Source: Atlanticothrix silvestris CENA357 (GTDB lineage: Bacteria; Cyanobacteriota; Cyanobacteriia; Cyanobacteriales; Nostocaceae). From it: 64,000 bases of DNA. Position 1 is the stretch's first letter. Each line of letters opens with the position of its first letter. This document shows, one piece after another, positions 35,787 through 43,972 of this stretch. The stretch lies in assembly GCF_016056295.1 (NCBI RefSeq), contig NZ_JAECZB010000011.1, positions 92,496 to 156,495 on the forward strand, in the 5' to 3' direction. Both the position numbers and the translations under genes were made by a program. The notes beneath the pieces were generated by a model, which was given only the letters and a program-made list of their open reading frames with translations, searched no databases and was not told the origin of the DNA.

Positions 35787-37322
35787 CTAACGAATTAAGT
35801 CGTAAGAAATATCGGTCTTAGAAGGAATATTGGTGTTGCGATCGATTTCTTCAAACAGGGTATTTACAGTCCAGTTGAGGAGGTTGATCACACCTTGATA
35901 ACCAATGGTGCTGTAGCGGTGTAAGTGGTGACGATCCATGATGGGATAACCGATTCTCACGAGGGGAATCTTGGTGTCGCGCCACAGATACTTACCGTAT
36001 GTGTTACCAACTAAGAAGTCTACTGGTTCGGTGAACAACAGTGAACGCATGTGCCACAAGTCTTTACCAGGCCAAACAGTTGCATGTTGACCGAAGGGGC
36101 TAGAAGCAAGCAATTCTTTGATTTCTGCTTCAAATACTTCGTTGCTGTTGTGAACCAAGATATGCACAGGTTCAGCACCCATTTCTAGCATAAAGCCAAC
36201 TACGCTGTATACTAAATCTGGTTCGCCGTAGATAGCGAAGCGCTTGCCGTGAATCCATGAGTGGGAGTCAGTCATGGCATCAACTGCACGACCGCGTTCA
36301 ATTTCCAATTCTTGAGGAATGGGAATACCACTCAGTTCGCTGAGTTTCATCAAGAACTCATCAGTACCTTTAATGCCCCAAGGACGGGAAACTGAAGTTG
36401 GTTGCTTCCATTCTTTTTCGATGTACTCGCGGGTTTTGGGTGTAGAGTGTGCTTGCAGAGCGATCGTAGCTTTCGCATTGATTGAATCTGCTGCATCTTC
36501 TAGCTTTGTTCCACCTGGATACATATCAAATTCACCTGTGTTTGGTGAATCCAGGTAATCGCTGTTGTCAGCCAAAATGGTGTAATCAAAGCCGAACAGA
36601 GAAGCAATCCGCTTGATTTCGCGGTTGTTGCCCACGTAGGTGTCAAAACCTGGGATAAAGTTGATCTTGCCGTTGCTGGTTTCTTTCTTCTTACCTGCGG
36701 TCAGGTTAGAAAGAATTCCCTTCATCATGTTGTCGTAGCCAGTGATGTGGGAACCGACAAAGCTAGGTGTGTGGGCGTAAGGTACTGGGAATTCTTGAGG
36801 AACTGCACCAGCTTGTTTAGCGTTGTTGATGAAAGCCTGTAAGTCATCACCAATTACTTCTGCCATACAGGTGGTGCAAACAGCAATCATCTTAGGCTTG
36901 TAAAGTTGGTAAGAGTTCGACAAGCCGTCGATCATGTTTTGCATACCGCCGAATACCGCTGCATCTTCGGTCATTGAAGAAGATACACCAGAGAATGGTT
37001 CTTTGTAGTGGCGGGTTAAGTGGGTGCGGAAGTAAGCTACGCAACCTTGAGAACCTTGTACGAAGGGTAGTGTACCTTCAAAACCAACAGCAGCAAAGAT
37101 TGCTCCTAAAGGTTGGCAACCTTTAGCAGGGTTAACGGTTAAAGCTTCACGAGCGAAGTTCTTTTCACGATATTCCCAACCCTTTGTCCATTCTGCAACT
37201 CGCGCAACTTCTTCAGGGGTGTGACCGTTTTCAAACTGCTTTTTGTTTTCAAATAGCTGTTGATATTCCGGTTGGTGAAATAACTCTACGTGGTCTTGAA
37301 TTTTTTCTGGATTCTGAGGCAT
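35787..37322 (-). CDS. nifK: Nitrogenase molybdenum-iron protein beta chain
   Basis: NifK is the beta subunit of the MoFe protein and shares the P-cluster with NifD. Using the ATG at 37322 (GGAG 10 nt upstream) the product has 511 residues and starts MPQNPEK like other Nostoc NifK; an upstream TTG at 37337 would add five residues. The P-cluster cysteines are in [17 protein letters not shown] and [13 protein letters not shown]. It follows the nifD 3' segment by 212 bp, a gap holding a CCTGGGG/CCCCAGG hairpin (37490-37509). Confidence 0.97.
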   Translation of the reverse strand: MPQNPEKIQDHVELFHQPEYQQLFENKKQFENGHTPEEVARVAEWTKGWEYREKNFAREALTVNPAKGCQPLGAIFAAVGFEGTLPFVQGSQGCVAYFRTHLTRHYKEPFSGVSSSMTEDAAVFGGMQNMIDGLSNSYQLYKPKMIAVCTTCMAEVIGDDLQAFINNAKQAGAVPQEFPVPYAHTPSFVGSHITGYDNMMKGILSNLTAGKKKETSNGKINFIPGFDTYVGNNREIKRIASLFGFDYTILADNSDYLDSPNTGEFDMYPGGTKLEDAADSINAKATIALQAHSTPKTREYIEKEWKQPTSVSRPWGIKGTDEFLMKLSELSGIPIPQELEIERGRAVDAMTDSHSWIHGKRFAIYGEPDLVYSVVGFMLEMGAEPVHILVHNSNEVFEAEIKELLASSPFGQHATVWPGKDLWHMRSLLFTEPVDFLVGNTYGKYLWRDTKIPLVRIGYPIMDRHHLHRYSTIGYQGVINLLNWTVNTLFEEIDRNTNIPSKTDISYDLIR

Positions 37323-37489
37323 TTGGTGGATCTCCAAGCTTACTGAAGTCGTTACTAATCGAGGAATTGTGCGGTTAATTGCGTCTGTACAAGCAAGGTG
37401 GGAGTGAGAATGTAACTCAAAATTCAGAATGCAAAAATCAAAATAAACTTTTAACTTTTGAATTTTGAACTTTGAATTCCCGACTCCCC

Positions 37490-37509
37490 CCTGGGGCTAA
37501 AACCCCAGG
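37490..37509 (-). promoter_or_regulatory. 7-bp GC-rich hairpin between nifD and nifK
   Basis: CCTGGGG and CCCCAGG pair around CTAAAA in the nifD-nifK spacer. It may protect or process the nifHD part of the transcript, or lower nifK expression. The remaining spacer contains AT-rich AAATTTTGAA-type repeats. Confidence 0.5.
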
Positions 37510-37534
37510 CTATCCCTACTTATCCCTTTCCCAT

Positions 37535-37685
37535 CTAGGCGGTAGCTTTAGCTGTAGCTTTAGCTTCAGCCTTCTTGCTCCAAGGAGCGCCAATTAAGCC
37601 CCAGGTTGGGCTGTTGAGTGCCAAATCCATATCACGAGCGAAAATAGCGAAGCCATCATAACCGTGATAAGGGCCGGAGTAATCC
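37535..37685 (-). CDS. nifD: nifD 3' segment, separated from the rest of nifD by the excision element
   Basis: Read on the minus strand from the 11-bp core, this encodes the last 46 residues of NifD. They read [20 protein letters not shown], then [15 protein letters not shown], then an Ala/Lys/Thr-rich end and TAG at 37535-37537. Joined to the 5' part (codon 454 at 50773) the frame is exact. There is no start codon or promoter of its own. Expression as part of NifD requires excision of the 13,097-bp element. Confidence 0.96.
37675..37685 (-). repeat. Left 11-bp core site of the nifD element
   Basis: The minus strand reads GGATTACTCCG, identical to 50772-50782. Flanking bases differ on both sides, so the identity is exactly 11 bp. 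The sequence equals the published Anabaena nifD-element recombination core as I remember it. Confidence 0.95.
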
Positions 37686-37771
37686 TTTTTATGGTTAAAT
37701 GACTTTCAATAGCCTAATGTTTGCTGTAAGCAATGTCTGTCATAAGCATTGTTCACTGAGAACACATTTAT

Positions 37772-37791
37772 TTTTAGGCTAAATATAGGCT
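37772..37791 (+). promoter_or_regulatory. Subterminal motif at the xisA end of the element
   Basis: TTTTAGGCTAAATATAGGCT, just 11 bp before the xisA ATG, resembles TTTAGGCTAGAAATAGGCT at 49654-49672 and TTTAGGCTAGAAATAGACT at 50690-50708 near the other end. A conserved motif near both element ends suggests a recombinase or accessory-protein binding site, and its place here could also let XisA repress its own gene. Confidence 0.5.
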
Positions 37792-37802
37792 AAAACATAG
37801 TC

Positions 37803-39221
37803 ATGATTAACCAGGGCAAAGACAAGTATCAGCAAGCTTTTGCAGACTTAGAGCCAGTTTCATCTACCGATGGCAGTTTTTTTGGCTCAAGCCAACAAGC
37901 ACAGCAGCAAAGAGAACACATGAGAACGAAAGTACTACAAGAATTAGAGAAAGTTAATCTGCGTTTGAAGTCTGCAAAGACAAAAGTGACAATTAGAGAA
38001 TCAAATGGAAGTCTGCAATTACGCGCTACCTTACCAATTAAACCAACAGACAAGGACACCAATGGCACAGGGAGAAAGCAATATAATCTCAGTTTGAATA
38101 TTCCTGCAAACTTAGACGGGTTAAAAACGGCTGAAGAAGAAGCTTACGAATTAGGGAAGTTAATCGCACGGCATACCTTTGAATGGAATGATAAATATTT
38201 AGGTAATGAGGCAATTAAAAAAGACTTTAAAACAATAGGAGAATTACTCGAACAATTTGAAGAGGAATATTTTAAAACTCATAAACGTACAACCAAAAGC
38301 GAACATACTTTCTTTTATTACTTTTCCCGAACCAAGCGATTTACTAACTCCAAAGATTTAGCAACTGCGGAAAACTTGATTAGTTCAATTGAAAAAATTG
38401 ATAAAGAATGGGCTAAATATAATGCAGCTAGAGCTATATCTGCATTTTGCATGACATTTAAAATTGCAATAGATTTGTCTAAATATTCCAAATCCCCTGA
38501 AAATAATACCCGAAATATACCGACAGATGCTGAAATAGCCGCAGGAATTATCAAGTTTGAAAATTATCGAAATAGCAGAGGCAATCAAGTTAATCAAAAT
38601 GTTCAAAATAGCTGGCAACTTTGGCGATGGACGTATGGAATGTTATCAGTTTTTGGTTTAAGACCACGGGAACTTTTTATTAATCCTGATATTAATTGGT
38701 GGTTAAGTGAAGAGAACACAGATTTGACATGGAAAGTCCATAAAGATTGTAAGACTGGGGAGAGACAAGCATTACCATTACATCGGCAATGGATTGAGGA
38801 TTTTGATTTGAGAAATCCTCAATATTTAGAGATGTTGACAACTGCGATCGCAAAAAAAGATAACACCAATCATGCCGAAATCACAGCGTTAACACAACGA
38901 GTTAGTTGGTGGTTTCGTAAAATCGGTTTAGATTTTAAGCCCTACGATTTACGTCATGCTTGGGCAATTAGAGCGCATATTTTAGGCATACCAATTAAAG
39001 CAGCAGCAGATAATTTAGGGCATAGTGTGCAGGTTCACACACAAACTTATCAGCGTTGGTTTTCGCTAGATATGCGGAAGTTGGCTATGAATCAGGCTGT
39101 GAATAAGAGGAATGAGGTTGAGGTTATTAAGGAAGAGAACATAAAGTTAAGGATGGAAAATGAAAGGTTGAAAATGGAGATTGATAAATTGAAAATGGAA
39201 TTAGTTTATAAGCAAAGTTAA
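37803..39221 (+). CDS. xisA: Site-specific tyrosine recombinase XisA, nifD element excisase
   Basis: XisA excises the nifD element by recombining the 11-bp cores. The 472-residue protein is a phage-integrase-type tyrosine recombinase. The catalytic residues are Arg287 in FGLRPREL, Arg384 with the following histidine in YDLRHAWAIR, His407 in NLGHSVQ and Tyr416 in HTQTYQRWF. The C-terminal 35 residues form a charged coiled coil. It lies 117 bp inside the core, reading into the element. An imperfect repeat TAAGCAATGT/TAAGCATTGT (37727, 37743) lies upstream. I saw no clear NtcA site (GTA-N8-TAC). Confidence 0.96.
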   Translation: MINQGKDKYQQAFADLEPVSSTDGSFFGSSQQAQQQREHMRTKVLQELEKVNLRLKSAKTKVTIRESNGSLQLRATLPIKPTDKDTNGTGRKQYNLSLNIPANLDGLKTAEEEAYELGKLIARHTFEWNDKYLGNEAIKKDFKTIGELLEQFEEEYFKTHKRTTKSEHTFFYYFSRTKRFTNSKDLATAENLISSIEKIDKEWAKYNAARAISAFCMTFKIAIDLSKYSKSPENNTRNIPTDAEIAAGIIKFENYRNSRGNQVNQNVQNSWQLWRWTYGMLSVFGLRPRELFINPDINWWLSEENTDLTWKVHKDCKTGERQALPLHRQWIEDFDLRNPQYLEMLTTAIAKKDNTNHAEITALTQRVSWWFRKIGLDFKPYDLRHAWAIRAHILGIPIKAAADNLGHSVQVHTQTYQRWFSLDMRKLAMNQAVNKRNEVEVIKEENIKLRMENERLKMEIDKLKMELVYKQS

Positions 39222-39439
39222 ATTTGTTGATAAAATTGATGTGGTAGGCTGCGCTTTGCGACAATACATTTTAGCATTAATTTAGTTTGATTTATGAGAG
39301 AAACTGCTAAGGAAATAGTGCGATCGCATTTTTAATGTATGGTGTATTGCCGTAAATTTTTGGTTCTGCGTAGTTGCACATAAACTTGGTCAACAACTAA
39401 AAATTTGTGGAAAGATAGAAATGTTGATTAATCTCCAGC

Positions 39440-39649
39440 ATGATAATTATGAACGCCGTAGAGCTATTTCCTACCCTGCGAAATTTAACTCGTGCAGAGA
39501 AGCTAAAAGTTATGCAGTTTCTAGTTTCAGAGTTATCTAGGGATGAAGAGCCATCATTAGAGCAAGGTGCAACCTATCCTATTTGGTCGCCACTTAATTC
39601 TCACGCAGCTGCATATCAACTTGCTCAACTGCTAGAGTCGGACGAGTAA
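39440..39649 (+). CDS. Small antitoxin-like protein paired with a retropepsin-like gene
   Basis: A 69-residue protein with FPTLRNLTRAEKLKVMQFLV and a C-terminal AAAYQLAQLLESDE. It precedes an aspartic-protease-like gene by 7 bp, an arrangement seen repeatedly in cyanobacteria. The sequence resembles small antitoxin-like partners of that family; I cannot say whether it regulates it. An internal ATG at 39449 is an equally good start. Confidence 0.6.
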   Translation: MIIMNAVELFPTLRNLTRAEKLKVMQFLVSELSRDEEPSLEQGATYPIWSPLNSHAAAYQLAQLLESDE

Positions 39650-39656
39650 ATGTACG

Positions 39657-40073
39657 ATGGTTAATCCTCAAAGATTTCCTTTTGCAGAGGGATACAATAC
39701 TTTTGGTGTTGCCGATGCAGTACCAAAGCTACCATTAATATTAACCTATCGTAACTCATCAGTAGACGTTTCAGACTTGTTAGATACTGGAGCAAGCGTC
39801 AGCGTTCTGCCATATAGTATTGGTATTCAACTAGGCGCAGTTTGGGAAGAACAGACGATTTCTGTAATGTTGGCTGGTAATTTGGCTCCCGTTGAAGCAA
39901 GAGGTTTGCTTGTATCTGCTCAGATTGGATCGTTTGAGCCTGTTCGCTTAGTTTTTGCGTGGAATTTATCTGATGATGTACCTTTATTGCTAAGACGTAT
40001 GAACTTATTTTTGGAGTTTAATGTGTGTTTCTATCGTTCACAACTGGTATTTGATGTGTGTCTACAGTCGTAA
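39657..40073 (+). CDS. Retropepsin-like aspartic protease family protein
   Basis: The 138-residue protein has the retroviral-type aspartic protease motif DLLDTGASVSVLP at about 41-53 (catalytic Asp in DTGA) and a second hydrophobic half ending in FEFNVCFYRSQ-like sequence. Single-domain members work as homodimers. Its role in cyanobacteria is unknown. It begins 7 bp after a small partner gene and is within the nifD element. Confidence 0.75.
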   Translation: MVNPQRFPFAEGYNTFGVADAVPKLPLILTYRNSSVDVSDLLDTGASVSVLPYSIGIQLGAVWEEQTISVMLAGNLAPVEARGLLVSAQIGSFEPVRLVFAWNLSDDVPLLLRRMNLFLEFNVCFYRSQLVFDVCLQS

Positions 40074-40125
40074 TGCGATCGCATTCCTAATTTGGCGTGC
40101 GTTGCCACAAAAAGCTAAAGCTATT

Positions 40126-40695
40126 TTACTCAAAAACAACGCCGCGATAAATTTCCGCGATCGCTAATTCGACCCCAATTGACTCTAAATAAATAGATTG
40201 CTCTAAGCCGCTAAAATCACTAAGCAACCAACCTTCTGCTTTTTTACTGTAGCGTTCTACAAAGGGTTCATCCTGCTCGACTAATAAATATTCGCTAAAA
40301 CTTGCAATTGATCGATACATGCGAAATTTACTTTGTTGATCGTAATCTGCGGTGGAAGGAGATAGCACTTCAACAATCAGGGTGGGATTCAAGACTTCAT
40401 CTAAACGTTTGCCATTCAGTTGCGGTTCACCGTCAAAAATCATTACGTCTGGATACACTCCGCGTCGATGTTCAGGAATCCACAACCGTAAATCGCTGTT
40501 AATTGGCTCGAATTGAGTATCGCGCAGCAAAAATTTGAGAAAGGCAAAAATATTGCCACTAATGCGGCTGTGTTTGAGCGTTCCTCCAGGCATGGGTACG
40601 ATTTCTCCGTCTCGATATTCGCTGCGTCCTTCGGCTTTTTCTTCGATCGCACGATATTCATCCAAGCTGTAGCGGCGCGAGATGGTAGAAATCAT
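40126..40695 (-). CDS. Uma2-family (DUF820) putative endonuclease, copy 1
   Basis: Uma2 proteins have a PD-(D/E)xK nuclease fold and are strongly expanded in cyanobacteria; their biological role is unclear. This 189-residue copy shows SEYRDGEIVPMPGGT, the core GVYPDVMIFDGEP followed by LIVEVLSPSTADYD, and a closing YLLVEQDEPFVERY. I chose the ATG at 40695, since the longer frame (from 40731) adds residues absent from the paralogue at 41817-42386. The two are about 90 percent alike. Confidence 0.85.
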   Translation of the reverse strand: MISTISRRYSLDEYRAIEEKAEGRSEYRDGEIVPMPGGTLKHSRISGNIFAFLKFLLRDTQFEPINSDLRLWIPEHRRGVYPDVMIFDGEPQLNGKRLDEVLNPTLIVEVLSPSTADYDQQSKFRMYRSIASFSEYLLVEQDEPFVERYSKKAEGWLLSDFSGLEQSIYLESIGVELAIAEIYRGVVFE

Positions 40696-40750
40696 AGGTC
40701 GTAGGCGATCGCATTGGCTATAAGACAACAAAACTATTTTGTCACAGATT
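40127..40750. repeat. Duplicated segment, copy 1 (with 41818-42430)
   Basis: The DNA similarity to 41818-42430 covers the full Uma2 gene and extends about 50 bp upstream of it (ATAGGTCGTA... and AACAAAACTATTTTGTCACAGATT are shared). The left edges are identical from TACTCAAAAACAACGCCGCG. This is a recent direct duplication inside the element. Confidence 0.85.
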
Positions 40751-40857
40751 CACTTGTGAAACGATTCTGCAATGCGATCACTCTCCTTTAAATTAATAGT
40801 AAAAAGCCTGTTTGTGAATATTATCCGCAAACAGACTTGACTTTTTTATACTTCTAA

Positions 40858-41397
40858 TTAAGCTTGCTCCCAAAGCTCGCGTATATAATCAGGTAGCCAG
40901 CTAGCAATTTCCTGAATCCGTTCTTCAGAAAGTTCGTCTTTAGTGGCAGAAAACACTGCTTTAACCGCCTGTTCTCGGTCTACTGTTCCTGGCTTTCCGC
41001 TTTCATTAGCAACTCGGAATAAGAAGCGATCAGAATCAATCTTAAAGATACCTGGGCCTTGCCAGGGTGGACGAACTCGGCTTAAAAATCCCACAATTGG
41101 ATTGGTGTCTTTCCAGAGTTCAGCTACTTCCATCTGAAGCGCTTTTTCATCGGTAGGCACAGCCTCTGTATGCAATTCTGCTTCGACGCGATCGCTAGCT
41201 TCTGTGGTCATTAAGTCGCGCATAACACGAAACACAACTTCGGTAAAGTCTCTTGCGTCATACAAATCTGCAAATCCGCTTCTGACCATCACCTTTTCAA
41301 GAAACGAGCGATGTTCGTCAGCGATCGCAGTTCGAGTATCTTCAATCTCCGTTGGGTCAACTTCTGGAATGTTTTTTCTGAATGCTTGATCGGGCAT
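40858..41397 (-). CDS. DUF2267 domain protein
   Basis: The 179-residue protein has the DUF2267 pattern: FLEKVMVRSGFADLYDARDF, then FTEVVFRVMRDLMTTEASDR and a C-terminal AVFSATKDELSEERIQEIAS with LPDYIRELWEQ. The function is unknown; the domain occurs in stress-related bacterial proteins. I chose the ATG at 41397, preceded by AAGGAAAAC, over an upstream ATG at 41457 that would add 20 unlike residues. It lies between the two Uma2 copies. Confidence 0.72.
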   Translation of the reverse strand: MPDQAFRKNIPEVDPTEIEDTRTAIADEHRSFLEKVMVRSGFADLYDARDFTEVVFRVMRDLMTTEASDRVEAELHTEAVPTDEKALQMEVAELWKDTNPIVGFLSRVRPPWQGPGIFKIDSDRFLFRVANESGKPGTVDREQAVKAVFSATKDELSEERIQEIASWLPDYIRELWEQA

Positions 41398-41723
41398 TGT
41401 TTTCCTTGTACTTTTTAATATTGAGTCTTTATGCTTACCTATGTAGTAAGGTCGCACAAATCAAAAACGCTTGGAATCTTCCAGAAGTTCGATATCCCAT
41501 CTATTCAAAAGTTAGAAATGGAGTGAATCAACTCTGATACCTTGCATCAATACCCGCAAGTTAACTCTGTAGCGATCGCGCTCGCGGCGCTACTACATTA
41601 AGGATGCGATCGCCCTACTGGCTTCATAGCGTGATGAGCATATTTGCTTATTTGTAAATTGTTAAGAAGTAATGAGAATTATTCTTTCGAGAACTAAAGA
41701 GAGATTTTGAAAGTGGGTTAAAT

Positions 41724-41817
41724 ATGGCAATAGAATTCCGTAAAACTGCGATTAAGTTTTTAGAAAAGGCAAATCATACATCGTCACAAAGTACAACACA
41801 TTTAATCGAGGCTGATT
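41724..41817 (+). pseudogene. RelE/ParE-type toxin remnant cut by the Uma2 duplication
   Basis: From the ATG at 41724 the frame reads MAIEFRKTAIKFLEKANH, typical of the N-terminus of RelE-family toxins. It then loses similarity where the duplicated Uma2 segment begins (41818). The remaining residues are not RelE-like. The rest of the toxin and its antitoxin are not found nearby, so this is a broken gene interrupted by the duplication. Confidence 0.5.
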
Positions 41818-42386
41818 TACTCAAAAACAACGCCGCGATAAATTTCCGCGATTGGCAATTCAATACTAACTGAATCCAAAGAAATAGATAGCTTCAAACC
41901 ACTAAAATCACTGAGCAACCAACCTTTGTCTTTCTTACTATAGCGTTCCACAAAGGGTTCATCCTGCTCGACTAACAAGTATTCGCTAAAGCTCTCAATT
42001 GATCGATACATACGAAATTTACTTTGTTGATCGTAATCTGCGGTGGAAGCAGATAAAACTTCAATAATCAAAATAGGATTCAAGACTTCATCTAAACGTT
42101 CACCATTTAGTTGTGGTTCACCGTCAAAAACCATTACGTCTGGATATACTCCGCGTCGATGTTCAGGAATCCACAACCGTAAATCGCTATTAATTGGCTC
42201 GAAGTGAGTATCACGCAGTACAGAAGTAAGATAGGTCAAAATGTTTCGACCGATGCGGCTGTGTTTGAGCGTTCCTCCGGCCATGGGTACAATTTCTCCA
42301 TCTCGATATTCACTGCGTCCTTCCGCTTTTTCTTCAATGGCGCGATATTCATCCAAACTGTAGCGGCGCTTGATGGTAGAAACCAT
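41817..42386 (-). CDS. Uma2-family (DUF820) putative endonuclease, copy 2
   Basis: A 189-residue paralogue of the copy at 40126-40695 in the same orientation. It keeps the core GVYPDVMVFDGEP and LIIEVLSASTADYD, in which SPS has become SAS, and the C-terminal AEIYRGVVFE is identical. The nuclease acidic residues are retained in both. The duplication is recent enough that most codons agree. Its stop sits next to the RelE remnant. Confidence 0.85.
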   Translation of the reverse strand: MVSTIKRRYSLDEYRAIEEKAEGRSEYRDGEIVPMAGGTLKHSRIGRNILTYLTSVLRDTHFEPINSDLRLWIPEHRRGVYPDVMVFDGEPQLNGERLDEVLNPILIIEVLSASTADYDQQSKFRMYRSIESFSEYLLVEQDEPFVERYSKKDKGWLLSDFSGLKLSISLDSVSIELPIAEIYRGVVFE

Positions 42387-42430
42387 AGGTCGTAGCCGAT
42401 GTAGGATAACAAAACTATTTTGTCACAGAT
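41818..42430. repeat. Duplicated segment, copy 2
   Basis: Counterpart of 40127-40750. Its left boundary cuts into the RelE remnant on the plus strand, which gives the order of events: relE was present before the second Uma2 copy arrived. Confidence 0.8.
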
Positions 42431-42565
42431 TTCATTGTGAAGTGATATCATGCTGCGATGATTGATGTGGTGCGTTGTGCTGCATGATAACGCACCCTAC
42501 CAGCTACTTCATATCGAATAAGATACTTTCAGAAATGGCGTTGTCATAAGTTTCTTTTTTTTGCT

Positions 42566-42745
42566 TTATTTTTCGTCCTTTTCTTGCTCTGATTGAAACA
42601 AGCCAGTTGCTTTACTGCCTAACAATCCAAAAATGGCACTGATGCCCATATTCCAGGTAGTGTTACATGTCTCGAACACACGAGTTTGTTCAGGAGAAAG
42701 AGCTTTCTGTGAGGCCAACCAAACGGAAAAACCTCCAGACAGAAA
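42566..42745 (-). pseudogene. C-terminal remnant of a small cyanobacterial protein
   Basis: The minus-strand frame ending in TAA at 42566 encodes SPEQTRVFETCNTTWNMGIS, then AIFGLLGSKATGLFQ. This resembles the C-terminus of a small cyanobacterial membrane protein family of unknown function that ends TTWKMGFGAIFGLIGGKAT-like. No N-terminus or start is present; the frame fuses at about 42745 with the antisense of another remnant. Confidence 0.5.
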
Positions 42746-42813
42746 GTTATAACCCAGAAGCGGCTCCTGACGCTTGGCAACATGTTTTAGAACTGTTTCA
42801 AAATAACTTATAA
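42745..42813 (+). pseudogene. C-terminal remnant of a dienelactone hydrolase
   Basis: The plus-strand frame reads SYNPEAAPDAWQHVLELFQ and stops at TAA (42811-42813). The intact dienelactone hydrolase at 11363-12118 ends SYNPKAAADAWEQVKQLFG, so this is a relic of another family member whose first 90 percent is missing. It abuts the minus-strand remnant at 42566-42745, which makes this a junction of two gene fragments. Nothing is recognised between 42814 and 42981. Confidence 0.65.
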
Positions 42814-42981
42814 ATTTGTTTTAATAATACCCATGATGTGTGGGGTGTGTTGCGTTACGTAGTCATACTATTTAACTTTAAAAATGATACAGATACGTTG
42901 GTAGGGAACAATGTTCCTTACGAGAAATCTATATGTATCAAGATTTTTGTGAATTGGTATAAGCAACACACCTTACTTGTC

Positions 42982-43425
42982 CTAGCTTGTCGCCACTGGT
43001 TTCTTTCCATTCCCGTTACTGTCCACATTGGCAACAAATGACAATTGCTCAGAACTGGGAGTTGGTGACTCGGACTCGCCTCGCAGTCCCTTGCGGCGCT
43101 GGTTCTTAGGAACTCCTCCCGCCATACCGTACTCTACACTGCTTTTGCCATATCGAGTAGCAACTGCCATTAACATGTGTTCTGTCATATCTCCTAACTC
43201 GCTCTCTGTTTGCAGCATCTCACGGTACAATTTATCCAAGCTGGAAAGGGCACTGTTGTAGGCATTTTCTCTAGTCCGCATAGTCTCAATCAGAGTTGAG
43301 AAAGCAGGTAAGGTGAGTCCATTGCCTAAATCTAACTTCGGATCAATTGAGTTGATGCTAGCCGCACGACGCACTGCTCTTTCTAATACTAGGGAGGTTC
43401 TTTTTCTACGAGCCATGACATCCAC
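42982..43425 (-). CDS. Conserved cyanobacterial protein of unknown function
   Basis: A 147-residue protein with a basic start (MARRKRTSLVLERAVRRAAS), a helical middle part (SLDKLYREMLQTESELGDM) and an Asn/Ser-rich tail. Similar proteins occur in Nostoc; I know no function. The initiator could be the first ATG or the fourth codon (MARRK). No metal or nucleotide motif is visible. Confidence 0.65.
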   Translation of the reverse strand: MDVMARRKRTSLVLERAVRRAASINSIDPKLDLGNGLTLPAFSTLIETMRTRENAYNSALSSLDKLYREMLQTESELGDMTEHMLMAVATRYGKSSVEYGMAGGVPKNQRRKGLRGESESPTPSSEQLSFVANVDSNGNGKKPVATS

Positions 43426-43972
43426 CTTGTAATACAGTAGGGTTAATATTCTTTACCTTAAATAACTGACCTATAGATTAGCCTGGGAGAATTTCGGCAA
43501 ATCTGCAATCGCTTTTGTTACAAGCGCGATATTTGTCATGAATGCGCTAATTACTGAAATAAGAAAGTCAAAAGGCATTTTGAGAAAGTAAAAGCTTATT
43601 TTGCTTGCGGAAAACACCAAAATGAATAAGTAAAAGCTTATTTTGCTTGCGGAAAATACCAAAATGAATAAATCAAAAGGCATTTTGAGAAAGTAAAAGT
43701 TCATTTTACTTGCGGAAAACACCAAAATGAGTAAGTGAAATGGCGTTTGAAGAAAGCAATATGCCTTTTTGCTAACTAAATTCGACTTTATTTATATTTT
43801 GGCGTTGCAATAACCTGAGGTTGAGGTACTACAAGCTTACAGGAACTACCATATTATTTAAGCTTTGGGGCTTGGATATTAGCGACTAGCTACGCCTACG
43901 CGCCACACTAGCAATTTGATATCATTAACTAAAGTTAGCGATCGCTTTCTTCAGCAGATTTGCAAAAATACT
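43426..43972. other. Gene-poor stretch with a minisatellite
   Basis: The left part contains the 42/63-bp repeat array described separately. An 84-codon frame (43471-43725, minus) covers it, made almost only of 14-residue repeats (VFSASKISFYLFIL); I consider it doubtful. The right part has a CTACGCCTACGCGCCAC interspersed element near 43890. No other gene is seen. Confidence 0.5.
43562..43740. repeat. Minisatellite with 42-bp and 63-bp units
   Basis: AAGTAAAAGCTTATTTTGCT begins at 43586, recurs at 43628 (42 bp later) and, slightly diverged, at 43691 (63 bp later). A 21-bp block (AAATCAAAAGGCATTTTGAG) occurs before the first and before the third copy. All spacings are multiples of 21, so the minus frame stays open. 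The repeat is AT-rich with a central TTGCGGAAAACACCAAAATG. Confidence 0.8.

Noticed and set aside
37803-37900. A clear NtcA site (GTA-N8-TAC) upstream of xisA
   Set aside because: I searched the 117 bp before the gene by eye and found only an imperfect TAAGCAATGT/TAAGCATTGT repeat; nothing fits the consensus well enough.
42838-43041. A 67-codon plus-strand frame beside the dienelactone remnant
   Set aside because: It has no family similarity, runs into the opposite strand of a better gene at 42982, and has no ribosome site.
43471-43725. An 84-residue repeat protein encoded by the minisatellite
   Set aside because: It is made almost only of the 14-residue translation of a DNA repeat, with no upstream ribosome site. 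I list the DNA repeat instead and leave the protein open.
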